Under the pieces are notes generated by a model. It did not search any database. It was not told the DNA's origin and saw nothing but the letters and a program-made list of their open reading frames with translations. The translations under genes were made by a program, and so were the position numbers. This document shows, in pieces, positions 7,434 to 15,053 of a stretch of 64,000 nucleotides of DNA. The first letter of the stretch is position 1; each line of letters starts with the position of its first letter. Where the stretch lies: positions 5,332,001 through 5,396,000 of the forward strand of contig NZ_CP034550.1 of NCBI RefSeq assembly GCF_009498035.1, written 5' to 3'. This stretch comes from Saccharothrix syringae (lineage in GTDB: Bacteria > Actinomycetota > Actinomycetes > Mycobacteriales > Pseudonocardiaceae).

Positions 7434-8339
7434 GTGGACGTGTTGGCCAGGCGGTTCGAGGAGCACCGCACCCACCTGAGGGCGGTGGCCCACCGGATGC
7501 TCGGCTCCCTGGCCGAGGCCGACGACGCCGTCCAGGAGACCTGGCTGAAGCTCGCGCGCGCCGGGGCCGACGACATCGACAACCTCGGCGGCTGGCTGAC
7601 CACGGTGGTCGGCCGGGTGTGCCTGGACGCGCTGCGCGCCCGCCGGCTGCGCCGCGAGGACCCGCTGGAAGCCCACCTGCCCGACCCGGTGATAGGTCCC
7701 GAGGACACCGGCCACCCGGAGGCCGGGGCGCTGACCGCCGACTCCGTGGGCCCGGCGCTGCTGGTGGTGCTGGAGTCGCTGACCCCGGCCGAGCGGCTGG
7801 CGTTCGTCCTGCACGACCTGTTCGGGCTGCCCTTCGAGGACATCGCCCCGATCGTCGACCGCACCCCGGTGGCCGCCCGCAAGCTCGCCAGCCGCGCCCG
7901 CGGCCGGGTCCGGGGCGCCACGCCGAGCCGGGAACCGGACCCGGCCACCCAGCGCCGGGTCGTCGACGCCTTCCTGGCGGCCGCCCGCGAAGGCGACTTC
8001 GAGGCCCTGGTCGCCATCCTCGACCCCGACGTCGTGCTCCGCGCCGACAACGGCACCCTGACGGTCGTCCGCGGGGCCGAGGCGGTGGCGGGCCGGGCCG
8101 CGGTCTTCCGCCGCGCGGCCGGCGCCGCCACCACCCGGCCCGCGCTGGTCAACGGGGCACCCGGCCTGGTCAACACCCTCGGCGGCGGGCTGTTGTCGGT
8201 CATGGGCTTCACCGTCGCCGGTGGTCGGGTCGTGGCCATCGACATCCTCTCCGACCCCGCCCGGCTGGCCCGGCTCGACCTCGGCGGGCTGGGTGTCGAC
8301 CTCCGGGCGTGCCGGGTCGATCGACCCGAAAAGCGATGA
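7434..8339 (+). CDS. ECF41-group RNA polymerase sigma factor (SigJ-like, SnoaL-like C-terminal domain)
   Basis: The 301-residue protein has sigma region 2 (about 5-75, with EADDAVQETWLKL), region 4 (about 105-160, LTPAERLAFVLHDLFGLPFEDIA) and a C-terminal SnoaL/NTF2-like domain (about 175-290). That architecture defines the ECF41 group, where the extra domain replaces an anti-sigma factor. The linker contains HLPDP, close to the group's WLPEP motif, and the end contains SDPARL, close to NPDKL. The GTG at 7434 is preceded by GGGGAGG. The gene is divergent from the AhpD-like gene, and both have matching ECF41-type promoters. The signal sensed is unknown. Confidence 0.92.
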   Translation: MDVLARRFEEHRTHLRAVAHRMLGSLAEADDAVQETWLKLARAGADDIDNLGGWLTTVVGRVCLDALRARRLRREDPLEAHLPDPVIGPEDTGHPEAGALTADSVGPALLVVLESLTPAERLAFVLHDLFGLPFEDIAPIVDRTPVAARKLASRARGRVRGATPSREPDPATQRRVVDAFLAAAREGDFEALVAILDPDVVLRADNGTLTVVRGAEAVAGRAAVFRRAAGAATTRPALVNGAPGLVNTLGGGLLSVMGFTVAGGRVVAIDILSDPARLARLDLGGLGVDLRACRVDRPEKR

Positions 8340-8357
8340 GGGTTCCTCGTTTTTTCG
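8327..8357 (+). terminator. Probable terminator after the sigma factor gene
   Basis: CGAAAA and GAGG pair with CCTC and TTTTCG to form an interrupted stem at the stop codon, followed by a run of six T. T runs are rare in this DNA, which makes a rho-independent-like terminator likely. Confidence 0.55.
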
Positions 8358-8605
8358 AAACTCTTTCGCTCCCCGCCGAATTGCGGAAAAGGTGTCGTGG
8401 GGTCGCCCGCGCGCGCCATTCCAATGCGCGGCCGGTCGGGCGGTCAACGCAGATGCCGGCCTTTCACTCGTATTGCTCACCACGTCGTGCTCCGTTCAGG
8501 TGATCATCGCCGGAAAAGCCGCCGGGATTGATTTGCGAATCGGCGCCCGAGGTACCCCTGGAAAGCAACACCCCGAAAGGGGAGTCCGACGAAGGGAGAA
8601 AGCGA

Positions 8606-8977
8606 ATGTCGATCCAGGACGTTGTTCGACGCACCGGCAGAGCGGTGGCGCTGGTCGGCGCCTCCCTCCTGGTGGGGACGGGCGTCGCCGCGGCCGCCCC
8701 CGCCGGCGAGGACCCGGGGGTCGGCCCCTACGCCGTCTACGTGTCGCAGGGCGAGGACTACGCCCAGTTCCTCGGCGGTGTGGTCAGCGTCTGCGACATG
8801 GAGGGGGACGGCAACCTGGTCTACGCCGAGTACCGCCTGCCGAACAACACGATCGGCCGGGTCACCGACGACAACGGGGTGACGCCCGGCTGCGGTTCGG
8901 TGACGGTGACCATCACCCACCTCCGGGTGTGCGAGAACGACATCTTCGGCGACAGCTGCTCGGAGTGGAGGCCCTGA
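8606..8977 (+). CDS. Small secreted protein of unknown function
   Basis: The 123-residue product starts at the ATG at 8606, preceded by AAGGGAGAA. It has a classical Sec signal peptide (basic RRTGR, a hydrophobic core, then GVAAAAPAG, cleavage near residue 30). The mature part is about 90 residues, acidic and with four cysteines, enough for two disulfides. It is rich in beta-prone segments (YAVYVSQ, VTVTITHL). I do not recognise a family. A small CCCC-GAAA-GGGG hairpin (8571-8582) lies just upstream and could affect translation. The gene stands alone and is followed by a strong hairpin. The 266 bases between the sigma gene and this one hold only its promoter region. Confidence 0.8.
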   Translation: MSIQDVVRRTGRAVALVGASLLVGTGVAAAAPAGEDPGVGPYAVYVSQGEDYAQFLGGVVSVCDMEGDGNLVYAEYRLPNNTIGRVTDDNGVTPGCGSVTVTITHLRVCENDIFGDSCSEWRP

Positions 8978-9029
8978 CCTCCCGCGTCGCCGATCGCGCC
9001 ACACCTGCTGAGGCGGGGTGAAGTCCGAT

Positions 9030-9067
9030 CGGCCCCCCGCGCCCACCTCCGGGTGGGCGCGGGGCCG
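9030..9067 (+). terminator. Strong GC hairpin after the small secreted protein gene
   Basis: CGGCCCC...CGCGCCCACC (9030-9047) pairs with GGTGGGCGCGGGGCCG (9052-9067) with a two-base bulge and a short loop. This is an actinomycete-style terminator without a T run. Confidence 0.75.
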
Positions 9068-9172
9068 TTCACCGTGAACGGGCGAGTGCACTGCCCTTTC
9101 GTGCGCGGTGATTTCCCGTGCTGAATTCCCCCGGCTTTGCCCGTGGCGCCCAACCGCATTCGGGAATCGCGT

Positions 9173-9285
9173 TCACGACCCCGTCACCCGGTAGTGCCGC
9201 ACCGCCCGCCGCCAGACCAGCGCGGCGGCGACCGCGGCGAGCACCAGGGCGGCCCCGGCGTAAGGTCGAAGCGGTGGGGGAGCAC
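9173..9285 (-). pseudogene. Possible C-terminal remnant of a membrane protein (ABC-2 permease-like)
   Basis: Read on the minus strand into a TGA at 9173-9175, the sequence gives YAGAALVLAAVAAALVW then RRAVRHYRVTGS. That is a hydrophobic helix followed by a basic tail, as at the end of many ABC-2 type permeases. An in-frame stop lies just upstream (near 9288) and the hemerythrin gene occupies the other strand, so no complete gene is possible. It is most likely a gene stump. The family call is tentative. Confidence 0.35.
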
Positions 9286-9804
9286 ATCACCGAGCCGTCG
9301 TCCCGCCTGATGGCGTTCGGGAACCAACTGGTCCGCGTGCACGTCGCCCTGCGCGAACAGCTCGCCGAGCTGCGCGACCACCTGGACGACCACCTGACCG
9401 GCCACCTGACCGGCGAGCACCGCCCGCTGCCCGACCTGCGCGCGCACTGCCTGTCCTTCTGCGCGGCCGTCACCCGGCACCACACCGCCGAGGACGACGG
9501 CGCGTTCCCGGTGCTGGCGCGGGAGCACCCCGAGCTGCGCGCGGTGCTGGAGGAGCTGGCGCGGGACCACCGGGTCGTGTCCGACGCGCTCCGGGCGCTG
9601 GCCGAGCGGATCGGGTCGCCGGGCGGCGACGAGGCGTCCGCGCGGGCGGCGCGCACCGAGGTGGACACCGTGGCCGCGCTGCTGGAGACGCACTTCACCT
9701 ACGAGGAGCGCAAGATCGCCGACGCGCTGACGGGGCTGGCCGGGAGGCTCGGCGCGGTGGACGCGGAACTGGTGGCGCGCGCGGTCGAGGTGCCCGGCCG
9801 GTAG
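9274..9804 (+). CDS. Hemerythrin HHE-domain protein
   Basis: This is a 176-residue cytoplasmic four-helix protein. The probable iron ligands are visible as the TRHHTAEDDGAF segment (His and Glu/Asp), LARDHRVV (His) and LLETHFTYEERKI (HxxxEE), in the normal order and spacing of the hemerythrin/HHE family. Such domains bind a di-iron centre and O2 or NO. Length fits a single-domain actinobacterial member. I chose the GTG at 9274; an in-frame ATG at 9310 is the alternative, and no strong ribosome site distinguishes them. The gene is monocistronic. Confidence 0.85.
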   Translation: MGEHITEPSSRLMAFGNQLVRVHVALREQLAELRDHLDDHLTGHLTGEHRPLPDLRAHCLSFCAAVTRHHTAEDDGAFPVLAREHPELRAVLEELARDHRVVSDALRALAERIGSPGGDEASARAARTEVDTVAALLETHFTYEERKIADALTGLAGRLGAVDAELVARAVEVPGR

Positions 9805-9913
9805 TCCGCAACCCCCAGGTTTGGGGATACGCGCACGCCGCCCGCCCCGCGAGAGTACGAAGTCACGCCGCGCGGTCCGCGTCGGCGGGGGGGACTCTCG
9901 GAGGGGGACGCAC

Positions 9914-10408
9914 ATGGTCGGGTCCAGGGTGAAGAAGGTCGCCGCGGTGCTGGGCGCCGCGGCGTTGGCGGCCGGCGGGGTGGCCGGCTCGGCGGCGTCG
10001 GCCGAGCCGGGCGCGGAGGCGGTGGGGTTCATGCTCGCGGCGAACCTGAACAACCGGTGCCTGAACATCGCCGACGCCAACCCGTACCGGGGCGCGATGG
10101 CGCACATGTGGGACTGCGGCGGCTGGGCCCAGCAGCGGTGGTCCTGGCGGGGTGAGCAGCTGGTGACCGACCTCGACGGCGGGCAGTGCCTGGACGTGCG
10201 GGGCGCCAACGGCGACACGGGTGCGGCGGTGGGCCTGTACGACTGCATCGACCAGCCGCAGCAGCACTGGTACTGGCAGGGCTCGGAACTGCGCAACCGC
10301 ATCAACGGCAAGTGCCTGACCGTCCTGGCGGGGAACTGGTGGAACGGCGCCGCGGTCGTGATGTGGGAGTGCGTCGGCGCCGCCGACCAGCAGTGGCACA
10401 CCACCTGA
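9914..10408 (+). CDS. Secreted ricin-type (beta-trefoil) lectin domain protein
   Basis: The 164-residue protein has a signal peptide (about 1-34, ending ASAEPGAE) followed by one ricin B-type beta-trefoil and nothing else. The three subdomains show the expected repeats: NNRCLNIADA with AQQRWSW, GQCLDVRGANGDTGAAV with PQQHWYW, and GKCLTVLAG with ADQQWH. The QxW motifs are present in all three. It should bind galactose-like or other polysaccharides outside the cell. The start is fixed by GGAGGGGGAC just upstream of the ATG. A palindromic CCCCA-GGTT-TGGGG motif lies about 90 bases upstream, and a similar one precedes the next gene. Confidence 0.9.
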   Translation: MVGSRVKKVAAVLGAAALAAGGVAGSAASAEPGAEAVGFMLAANLNNRCLNIADANPYRGAMAHMWDCGGWAQQRWSWRGEQLVTDLDGGQCLDVRGANGDTGAAVGLYDCIDQPQQHWYWQGSELRNRINGKCLTVLAGNWWNGAAVVMWECVGAADQQWHTT

Positions 10409-10421
10409 CTGAGGGGGACCA

Positions 10422-10457
10422 CCGCACCCGGCCTGCCGCGCGGGCGGCCGGGTGCGG
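10422..10457 (+). terminator. Terminator hairpin after the lectin gene
   Basis: CCGCACCCGGCC (10422-10433) pairs perfectly with 10446-10457 around a GC-rich 12-base loop, 13 bases after the stop codon. Confidence 0.8.
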
Positions 10458-10472
10458 GGATGGAGCGGGGGT

Positions 10473-10514
10473 GGGCGCGCCCGTCCTGTGGCCGGTCTGG
10501 ACACGGGCGCGCCC
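10473..10514. terminator. Second hairpin in the lectin-endonuclease gap
   Basis: GGGCGCGCCCGT (10473-10484) and ACGGGCGCGCCC (10503-10514) are perfect inverted repeats around an 18-base spacer. With the preceding hairpin this makes a tandem terminator. The rest of the 320-base gap (10515-10728) holds GTGGCCG-rich sequence, the palindrome at 10621-10643 and the next gene's promoter. Confidence 0.6.
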
Positions 10515-10620
10515 GCTCGCGTGGCCGACCTGGGTGGGTGCGGTGGCCGTGTGGCCGGGCTGGGACGCGGTCCCGCCTGCCCGGGTGGTCGGCCCTGGTG
10601 GTGATCCCAGTGTGAACGGT

Positions 10621-10643
10621 TGATCCCCAAGGTTGGGTGATCA
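10621..10643. promoter_or_regulatory. Extended palindrome upstream of the endonuclease gene
   Basis: TGATC-CCCAA-GG-TTGGG-T-GATCA is an almost perfect inverted repeat about 86 bases before the GTG start. Its centre resembles the CCCCA-GGTT-TGGGG element at 9813-9826 before the lectin gene. It may be a shared operator. Confidence 0.45.
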
Positions 10644-10728
10644 TTAACTCGGTCGTGTTGTTTCTCGGGCATGCTCCCCGGGGGTGCGGTCACCCTGCGA
10701 CGCCGCTCCCGGGAGGAGATCCACGATC

Positions 10729-11904
10729 GTGCGAACCCGGTCCCTGCTTCATCCAACAGCCTTCGTGGTGGCCGTCGTCGCGGTGGCGGCGGCCCTGGTG
10801 GTGCCCGCGGCGTCGGGCGCCGCGCCGATCACGGTGGCGGCGGCCATCGCGCAGCAGAACGGCGCCACCGCGACCGTGCGGGGTTACGTGGTCGGCCAGC
10901 CGACCGCGACGAGCACCGTGGTCAGGTCGGCGTTCCCGTCGGACTACGCGCTGGCGCTGGCGGACTCGCCGTCCCAGACGGCCACCGGCCAGATGTTGTA
11001 CGTGCAGGTCACCTCGGCGTTCCGGGCGCAGTGGGGGCTGAAGAGCAACCCCGGCCTGCTGGGGCGGCAGGTGGACGTGACCGGCGTGCTCGGCGCCTAC
11101 TTCGCCCACCCGGGCCTGACCTCGACCTCGGCGTTCGCGTTCGCCGGCGGTGCACCGACGACGACCACCACGACCGGCGCCACCACCACGACGACCACCA
11201 CGACCGCGGTGCCCGACGTGGACGCGTACTACAGCGCGGCGCTGGGCAAGTCCGGCGCGGCCCTGAAGACGGCGCTGCACCAGATCATCCGCACCCAGAC
11301 CAAGCTGTCCTACGACCAGGTGTGGGAGGCGTTGAAGGTCACCGACCAGGACCCGGACAACGCCGCCAACGTCATCCTGCTGTACTCCGGGCGCTCGCAG
11401 GGCAAGACCGCCAACGGCGGCAACGCGGACGACTGGAACCGGGAGCACGTCTGGGCCAAGTCGCACGGCGACTTCGGCACCGCGACCGGTCCGGGCACGG
11501 ACGTCCACCACCTGCGGCCGGAGGACGTGTCGGTCAACGCCAACCGGGGCAACAAGGACTTCGACGCGGGCGGTTCGGCGGCGGCCGAGGCGCCGGGGAA
11601 CTACACCGACGCCGACTCGTGGGAGCCGCGCAACGCGGTCAAGGGCGACGTGGCGCGGATGCTGTTCTACATGGCGGTGCGCTACGAGGGGGACGACGGG
11701 TTCGCCGACCTGGAGCTCAACGACAGCGTGGCCAACGGCACCGCGCCGTACCACGGGCGGTTGTCGCTGCTGCGGCAGTGGCACGCGCAGGACCCGCCGG
11801 ACGCGTTCGAGAAGCGGCGCAACCAGGTGATCTACGACCGGTTCCAGCGCAACCGGAATCCGTTCATCGACCACCCGGAGTGGGTCGCGGCGATCTGGGG
11901 CTGA
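10729..11904 (+). CDS. Secreted endonuclease I-type nuclease with N-terminal OB-like domain
   Basis: The 391-residue protein starts at GTG 10729 (GGGAGGAG upstream) with a signal peptide ending near AASGAAP. Residues about 35-145 form a DUF6359/OB-like domain (ATVRGYVVGQPT, YVQVTSAFR). A Thr-rich linker follows, then an endonuclease I domain (about 165-390). Its metal/catalytic block is clear: NREHVWAKSHGDFG and GPGTDVHHLRPEDVSVNANRGNKDF. It should non-specifically cut extracellular DNA for phosphate or nucleotide scavenging. It stands alone and is closed by a long hairpin. Confidence 0.9.
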   Translation: MRTRSLLHPTAFVVAVVAVAAALVVPAASGAAPITVAAAIAQQNGATATVRGYVVGQPTATSTVVRSAFPSDYALALADSPSQTATGQMLYVQVTSAFRAQWGLKSNPGLLGRQVDVTGVLGAYFAHPGLTSTSAFAFAGGAPTTTTTTGATTTTTTTTAVPDVDAYYSAALGKSGAALKTALHQIIRTQTKLSYDQVWEALKVTDQDPDNAANVILLYSGRSQGKTANGGNADDWNREHVWAKSHGDFGTATGPGTDVHHLRPEDVSVNANRGNKDFDAGGSAAAEAPGNYTDADSWEPRNAVKGDVARMLFYMAVRYEGDDGFADLELNDSVANGTAPYHGRLSLLRQWHAQDPPDAFEKRRNQVIYDRFQRNRNPFIDHPEWVAAIWG

Positions 11905-11930
11905 GCGCGGGGGCGTTCCGAAGAAGAATT

Positions 11931-11974
11931 CCTGTGTCCCGTTGTCCGCGATCATGCGGATAACGGGACACAGG
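11931..11974. terminator. Long terminator hairpin between convergent genes
   Basis: CCTGTGTCCCGTT at 11931-11943 and its complement at 11962-11974 form a stem that continues for about 19 base pairs with one mismatch and a 6-base loop. It separates the nuclease gene from the convergent oxidoreductase gene ending at 12054. Confidence 0.85.
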
Positions 11975-12053
11975 TGCACACCGAACGTCACCGGAATTGC
12001 GGGGCGTCGCCCGATCCCGTGACCGCGTTCGTCGCCCGGTCGGTTCGGCCGTA

Positions 12054-13091
12054 TCAGCGGACGTGCGCGGCGGGCACCCGGCCCCGCGCCCCGGCCCGCG
12101 CCGCCGGCACCACCGGTTCGGCGCAGATGTTCTTGGCCACCGACAGCAGCTGCACCACGTCCGTGGCGAACGAGAAACCCCGCGCGTGCTGGTCCCCGGG
12201 CGCCTGGAACAGCCGGTAGGCGCGGATCACCCACTCGGTCAGCGAGTCGTCCCGCAGCACCTCGTGCTCGCGGCGCCCGTTGACCGTCACGGTCAGCTGC
12301 GAGTGGTCGTCCTCGTCGCTGACCGCGAAGTGCCCCACCGCGACGCCCTTCTCGAACTCCACGGTGACCCGCCGCTCCCGCACCGGCGAGGTCAGGTCCG
12401 AGGCGATCTCCGCGCGCACCCCGTTGTTGTGCCGCAGCCCCACCCGCGCGCCGCCCATCCTGGGCACCACCGCGTCGCCCACGACCAGGTCGAACCCCGC
12501 CGCGTGCGTCACCCGCGCGCTGCCCGCCAGGCGCAGCGCCAGCCCCACGCCGTGCGGCAGCTCCACGTCGAAGGCGGTCGGGTGGCTCGGCGAGGTCAGC
12601 GACCGCCGGAACCGCGGCTTGTTCTGCACCACCGAGATCGACCGCGGCTCGCCCAGCGCCCCGCCGCGCACCAGCCCGACCAGCCGCTCGGTGAGTGCGC
12701 TGGTCAGCCACGGCTCCACCACCGCGATCCGCAGGCCGTGCTTGCGCCGCAACCGCATCACGCGGGCCAGGTCGTCGGTGTCGGCGGCCAGCGGCGCCTC
12801 CACGATGACGTTGCGGAATCCGCGCTCGGCCAGCTCCGCCACCACCGCGGCCCGCACCGTCGGCGGTGTGCACACGTGCGCCACCGAGTCGGCCGGGTCC
12901 AGCAGCGCGGCCGCCTCGGCGACGCTGCCCACCATCGCCAGCCCCGGCCGCTCCGCAGGCAGCCGGCGCGGGTCGCACGCCACGACCGGCCGGTCGTCGA
13001 ACAGCTGCCGGACCGAGGCCCGTGCCCTGGCCAGCACCGGCAGGTGCAGGTCCGTCCCGTCCCGCCCCAGCCCCACGACGAGTGTCCGCAC
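12054..13091 (-). CDS. Gfo/Idh/MocA-family protein without the catalytic lysine
   Basis: The 345-residue protein has an N-terminal Rossmann fold (VVGLGRDG near residue 4) and a C-terminal alpha/beta domain typical of the Gfo/Idh/MocA oxidoreductases. The usual Glu-Lys-Pro signature reads VEAP here, so the catalytic/cofactor Lys is replaced by Ala. The downstream His (VELPHGVGL) is kept. It may be a non-canonical reductase or a binding protein. I prefer the GTG at 13091; an ATG at 13130 would add 13 residues but lacks a ribosome site. It is divergent from a CoA transferase. A TTGACA-containing promoter lies upstream. Substrate unknown. Confidence 0.8.
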   Translation of the reverse strand: MRTLVVGLGRDGTDLHLPVLARARASVRQLFDDRPVVACDPRRLPAERPGLAMVGSVAEAAALLDPADSVAHVCTPPTVRAAVVAELAERGFRNVIVEAPLAADTDDLARVMRLRRKHGLRIAVVEPWLTSALTERLVGLVRGGALGEPRSISVVQNKPRFRRSLTSPSHPTAFDVELPHGVGLALRLAGSARVTHAAGFDLVVGDAVVPRMGGARVGLRHNNGVRAEIASDLTSPVRERRVTVEFEKGVAVGHFAVSDEDDHSQLTVTVNGRREHEVLRDDSLTEWVIRAYRLFQAPGDQHARGFSFATDVVQLLSVAKNICAEPVVPAARAGARGRVPAAHVR

Positions 13092-13571
13092 TAGAGAGCC
13101 CCACTTGTCCCGAGTTGATGTGGAAGACATCGGAAATGAAATCAAATTGACTGCGGATGACGTTAGTCCGAGGCTCGCCAGCGTTGTCAACACGGAGTGC
13201 GGTAGTTGACCAGGAAGAGTGAACTCGCCGGTCACGGGAGGTTCTTCCGGGCTCCTGACATACGCTGCACCCGGAGCGACGACAGCGGAGGTGAGCGCGC
13301 TGACCGGGCCATTCTTCACGCAATCGGCGACTTTTTTCGATTTGTGGTGCGCTGCTCGGAAATGCATTGTCGGTGTTGATCGCGGTAAAATCGGTCGAGT
13401 CGGCGAAGTGGCAGAGGAATGCGCGTCCGGCCACGGCGTGCAGGCCGGAGGGGCGGATGGTGCCCCCGACGGTGCTCGCGCGCCCGCCCTGACTCGAACA
13501 CCGGCTCCCGCCCGCAGGTACAACCCCGCCACCGCCCTCACCGCACTCCCCGCGCACCCGCGGCAGCCGGC
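13092..13571. other. Intergenic control region between oxidoreductase-like and CoA-transferase genes
   Basis: These 480 bases hold no credible gene. The first half (13110-13420) is clearly less GC-rich and includes the minus-strand promoter at 13160-13190 and AT-rich patches around 13330 and 13385. The plus-strand promoter must lie here, but I could not single it out. Confidence 0.5.
13160..13190 (-). promoter_or_regulatory. Probable housekeeping promoter of the Gfo/Idh/MocA-like gene
   Basis: On the minus strand TTGACA (13185-13190) is followed after 19 bases by TAACGT (13160-13165). The -35 is perfect, the -10 fits TANNNT and the spacing is at the long end. Transcription would start near 13153, about 60 bases before the GTG. 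Confidence 0.5.
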
Positions 13572-14972
13572 ATGACCTCGACGCTGACGGCGGTGCCGTG
13601 GTCCGGCCCGGTGGACCTGCCGCTGGGCGGCGAACTGGACGTGCAGGCCGCGTGCGGCCTCATGCACGTCCACGGCCGCCGCTTCGGGCGGCCGACCCCG
13701 CTGGCCGTGGACTACGCCTCGATCGTGGCCGGCGAGCTGTCCGCCACCGGCACCCGCGCGCTGGAGCTGGCCCGCCTGCGCGGCGCCCCGGTGCGCGTCG
13801 CCACCACCTCCGTGGCCCAGGCCGCGCTGCTGGCGGTGGCCCAGTACCTGGCCGCGGCCACCGCGGACGAACCGGTCGGCCCCTTCGCCGTGGGCGGCCC
13901 GCCGTTCGTGTCGGCCGACGGGGTGGCCTTCGAGCTGGAGGCGCCGGAGGCGGAGGCGTGGCGGCGCTTCTGGACCGCCCTGCGCGCCGACCCGCGGGCG
14001 GTGGCCCGGTCCTGGCGGCCCTTCGCCGACCGGTTCGCCACCGCCACCTGCCCGCTGCCGCCGGAGCTGACCGGGGCGGCTGCCCGCCTGCCGGTCCACC
14101 TGCTGGAGCGCACCGCCGCCGTGACCGGGATGACCCTGGTGCGGGTGGCGCACCGGGCGCTGGACCACCTGCCGCCCTACCGGCTGGTCGAGCTGCCCGG
14201 CGCCTCCGTCCCGGCGGTGCCCGTACCGCGCGGCCCGCTGCCGCTGTCCGGGCTGGTGGTGCTGGAGTCGACCCGGCGGGTGCAGGGGCCGCTGGCCGGG
14301 CACCTGCTGGGCCAGCTCGGCGCGACCGTGGTCCGGGTGGAGCCGCCGGGCGGCGACCCGACGCGCGTCGCCTCCCCGCTGACCTGCCCGTCCTCCGGCC
14401 CGGTCTCGGCCCGCTTCCACGCGCTCAACCGGGGCAAGCAGGTCGTCGAGGTCGACCTGGGCACCGTGGCGGGCAGGCACGAGCTGCTGGACCTGGCGGC
14501 CGGCGCGGACGTGTTCCTGCACGACTGGGCGCCCGGCGAGGCCGAGCGGTGGTCGCTGCGCGCGCGGGACGTGGCACGGGCCCGGCCCGGCGTCGTCTAC
14601 GCGCACGCCTCCGGCTGGGGCGGCGAGCTGGGCGACCGGCCGCCGGTGGGCACCGACTTCGTGGTGCAGGCCCACGCCGGCGTGCCGCCGTCGCTGATGA
14701 CGGTGCTGGAGGTGTTCGCCGGCGTGGTGTGCGCGCAGGGCGTGGTGGCCGCGCTGGTGCGGCGCGTGCGGGAGGGGGCGGGGCAGGCGGTGAGCGCGTC
14801 GCTGCTGTCGGCCGCCGCCCGCCTGAACGCCCGCGCGGCCCGTCGTTGCACCGCGCCGCTGGCGGTGCCGGTGTGCACCGACCTCGCCGCGCTGGCCGCG
14901 GACCCCAGGTTCGCCCGAGCCGTGGTCCGCGACGGGTGCGCGATGCCCGCGCCGTGCTGGGAGTTCGCCTGA
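13572..14972 (+). CDS. Family III (CaiB/BaiF-type) CoA transferase-like protein
   Basis: The 466-residue protein matches family III CoA transferases best in its second half. There, GLVVLESTRRVQGPLAGHLLGQLGATVVRVEPPGGD, the NRGKQVVEVDL segment and GTDFVVQAHAG occur in the canonical order (the first given as a pattern). The Asp in GTDFVVQA occupies the position of the Asp that forms the acyl-aspartyl intermediate. The first 210 residues are a less typical lobe that may be a rearranged or duplicated half. It would move CoA between carboxylic acids. No clear ribosome site precedes the ATG at 13572. It is divergent from the Gfo-like gene, so both may serve one small pathway, which is inference. 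Confidence 0.78.
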   Translation: MTSTLTAVPWSGPVDLPLGGELDVQAACGLMHVHGRRFGRPTPLAVDYASIVAGELSATGTRALELARLRGAPVRVATTSVAQAALLAVAQYLAAATADEPVGPFAVGGPPFVSADGVAFELEAPEAEAWRRFWTALRADPRAVARSWRPFADRFATATCPLPPELTGAAARLPVHLLERTAAVTGMTLVRVAHRALDHLPPYRLVELPGASVPAVPVPRGPLPLSGLVVLESTRRVQGPLAGHLLGQLGATVVRVEPPGGDPTRVASPLTCPSSGPVSARFHALNRGKQVVEVDLGTVAGRHELLDLAAGADVFLHDWAPGEAERWSLRARDVARARPGVVYAHASGWGGELGDRPPVGTDFVVQAHAGVPPSLMTVLEVFAGVVCAQGVVAALVRRVREGAGQAVSASLLSAAARLNARAARRCTAPLAVPVCTDLAALAADPRFARAVVRDGCAMPAPCWEFA

Positions 14973-15053
14973 CCCGCTTGACCGGCGACCGCCGGTGGCC
15001 CACAGCCCGAGCGTGGCGCGGCTCACCGCACCCCGTCGGGCAGAATCGGCCGG

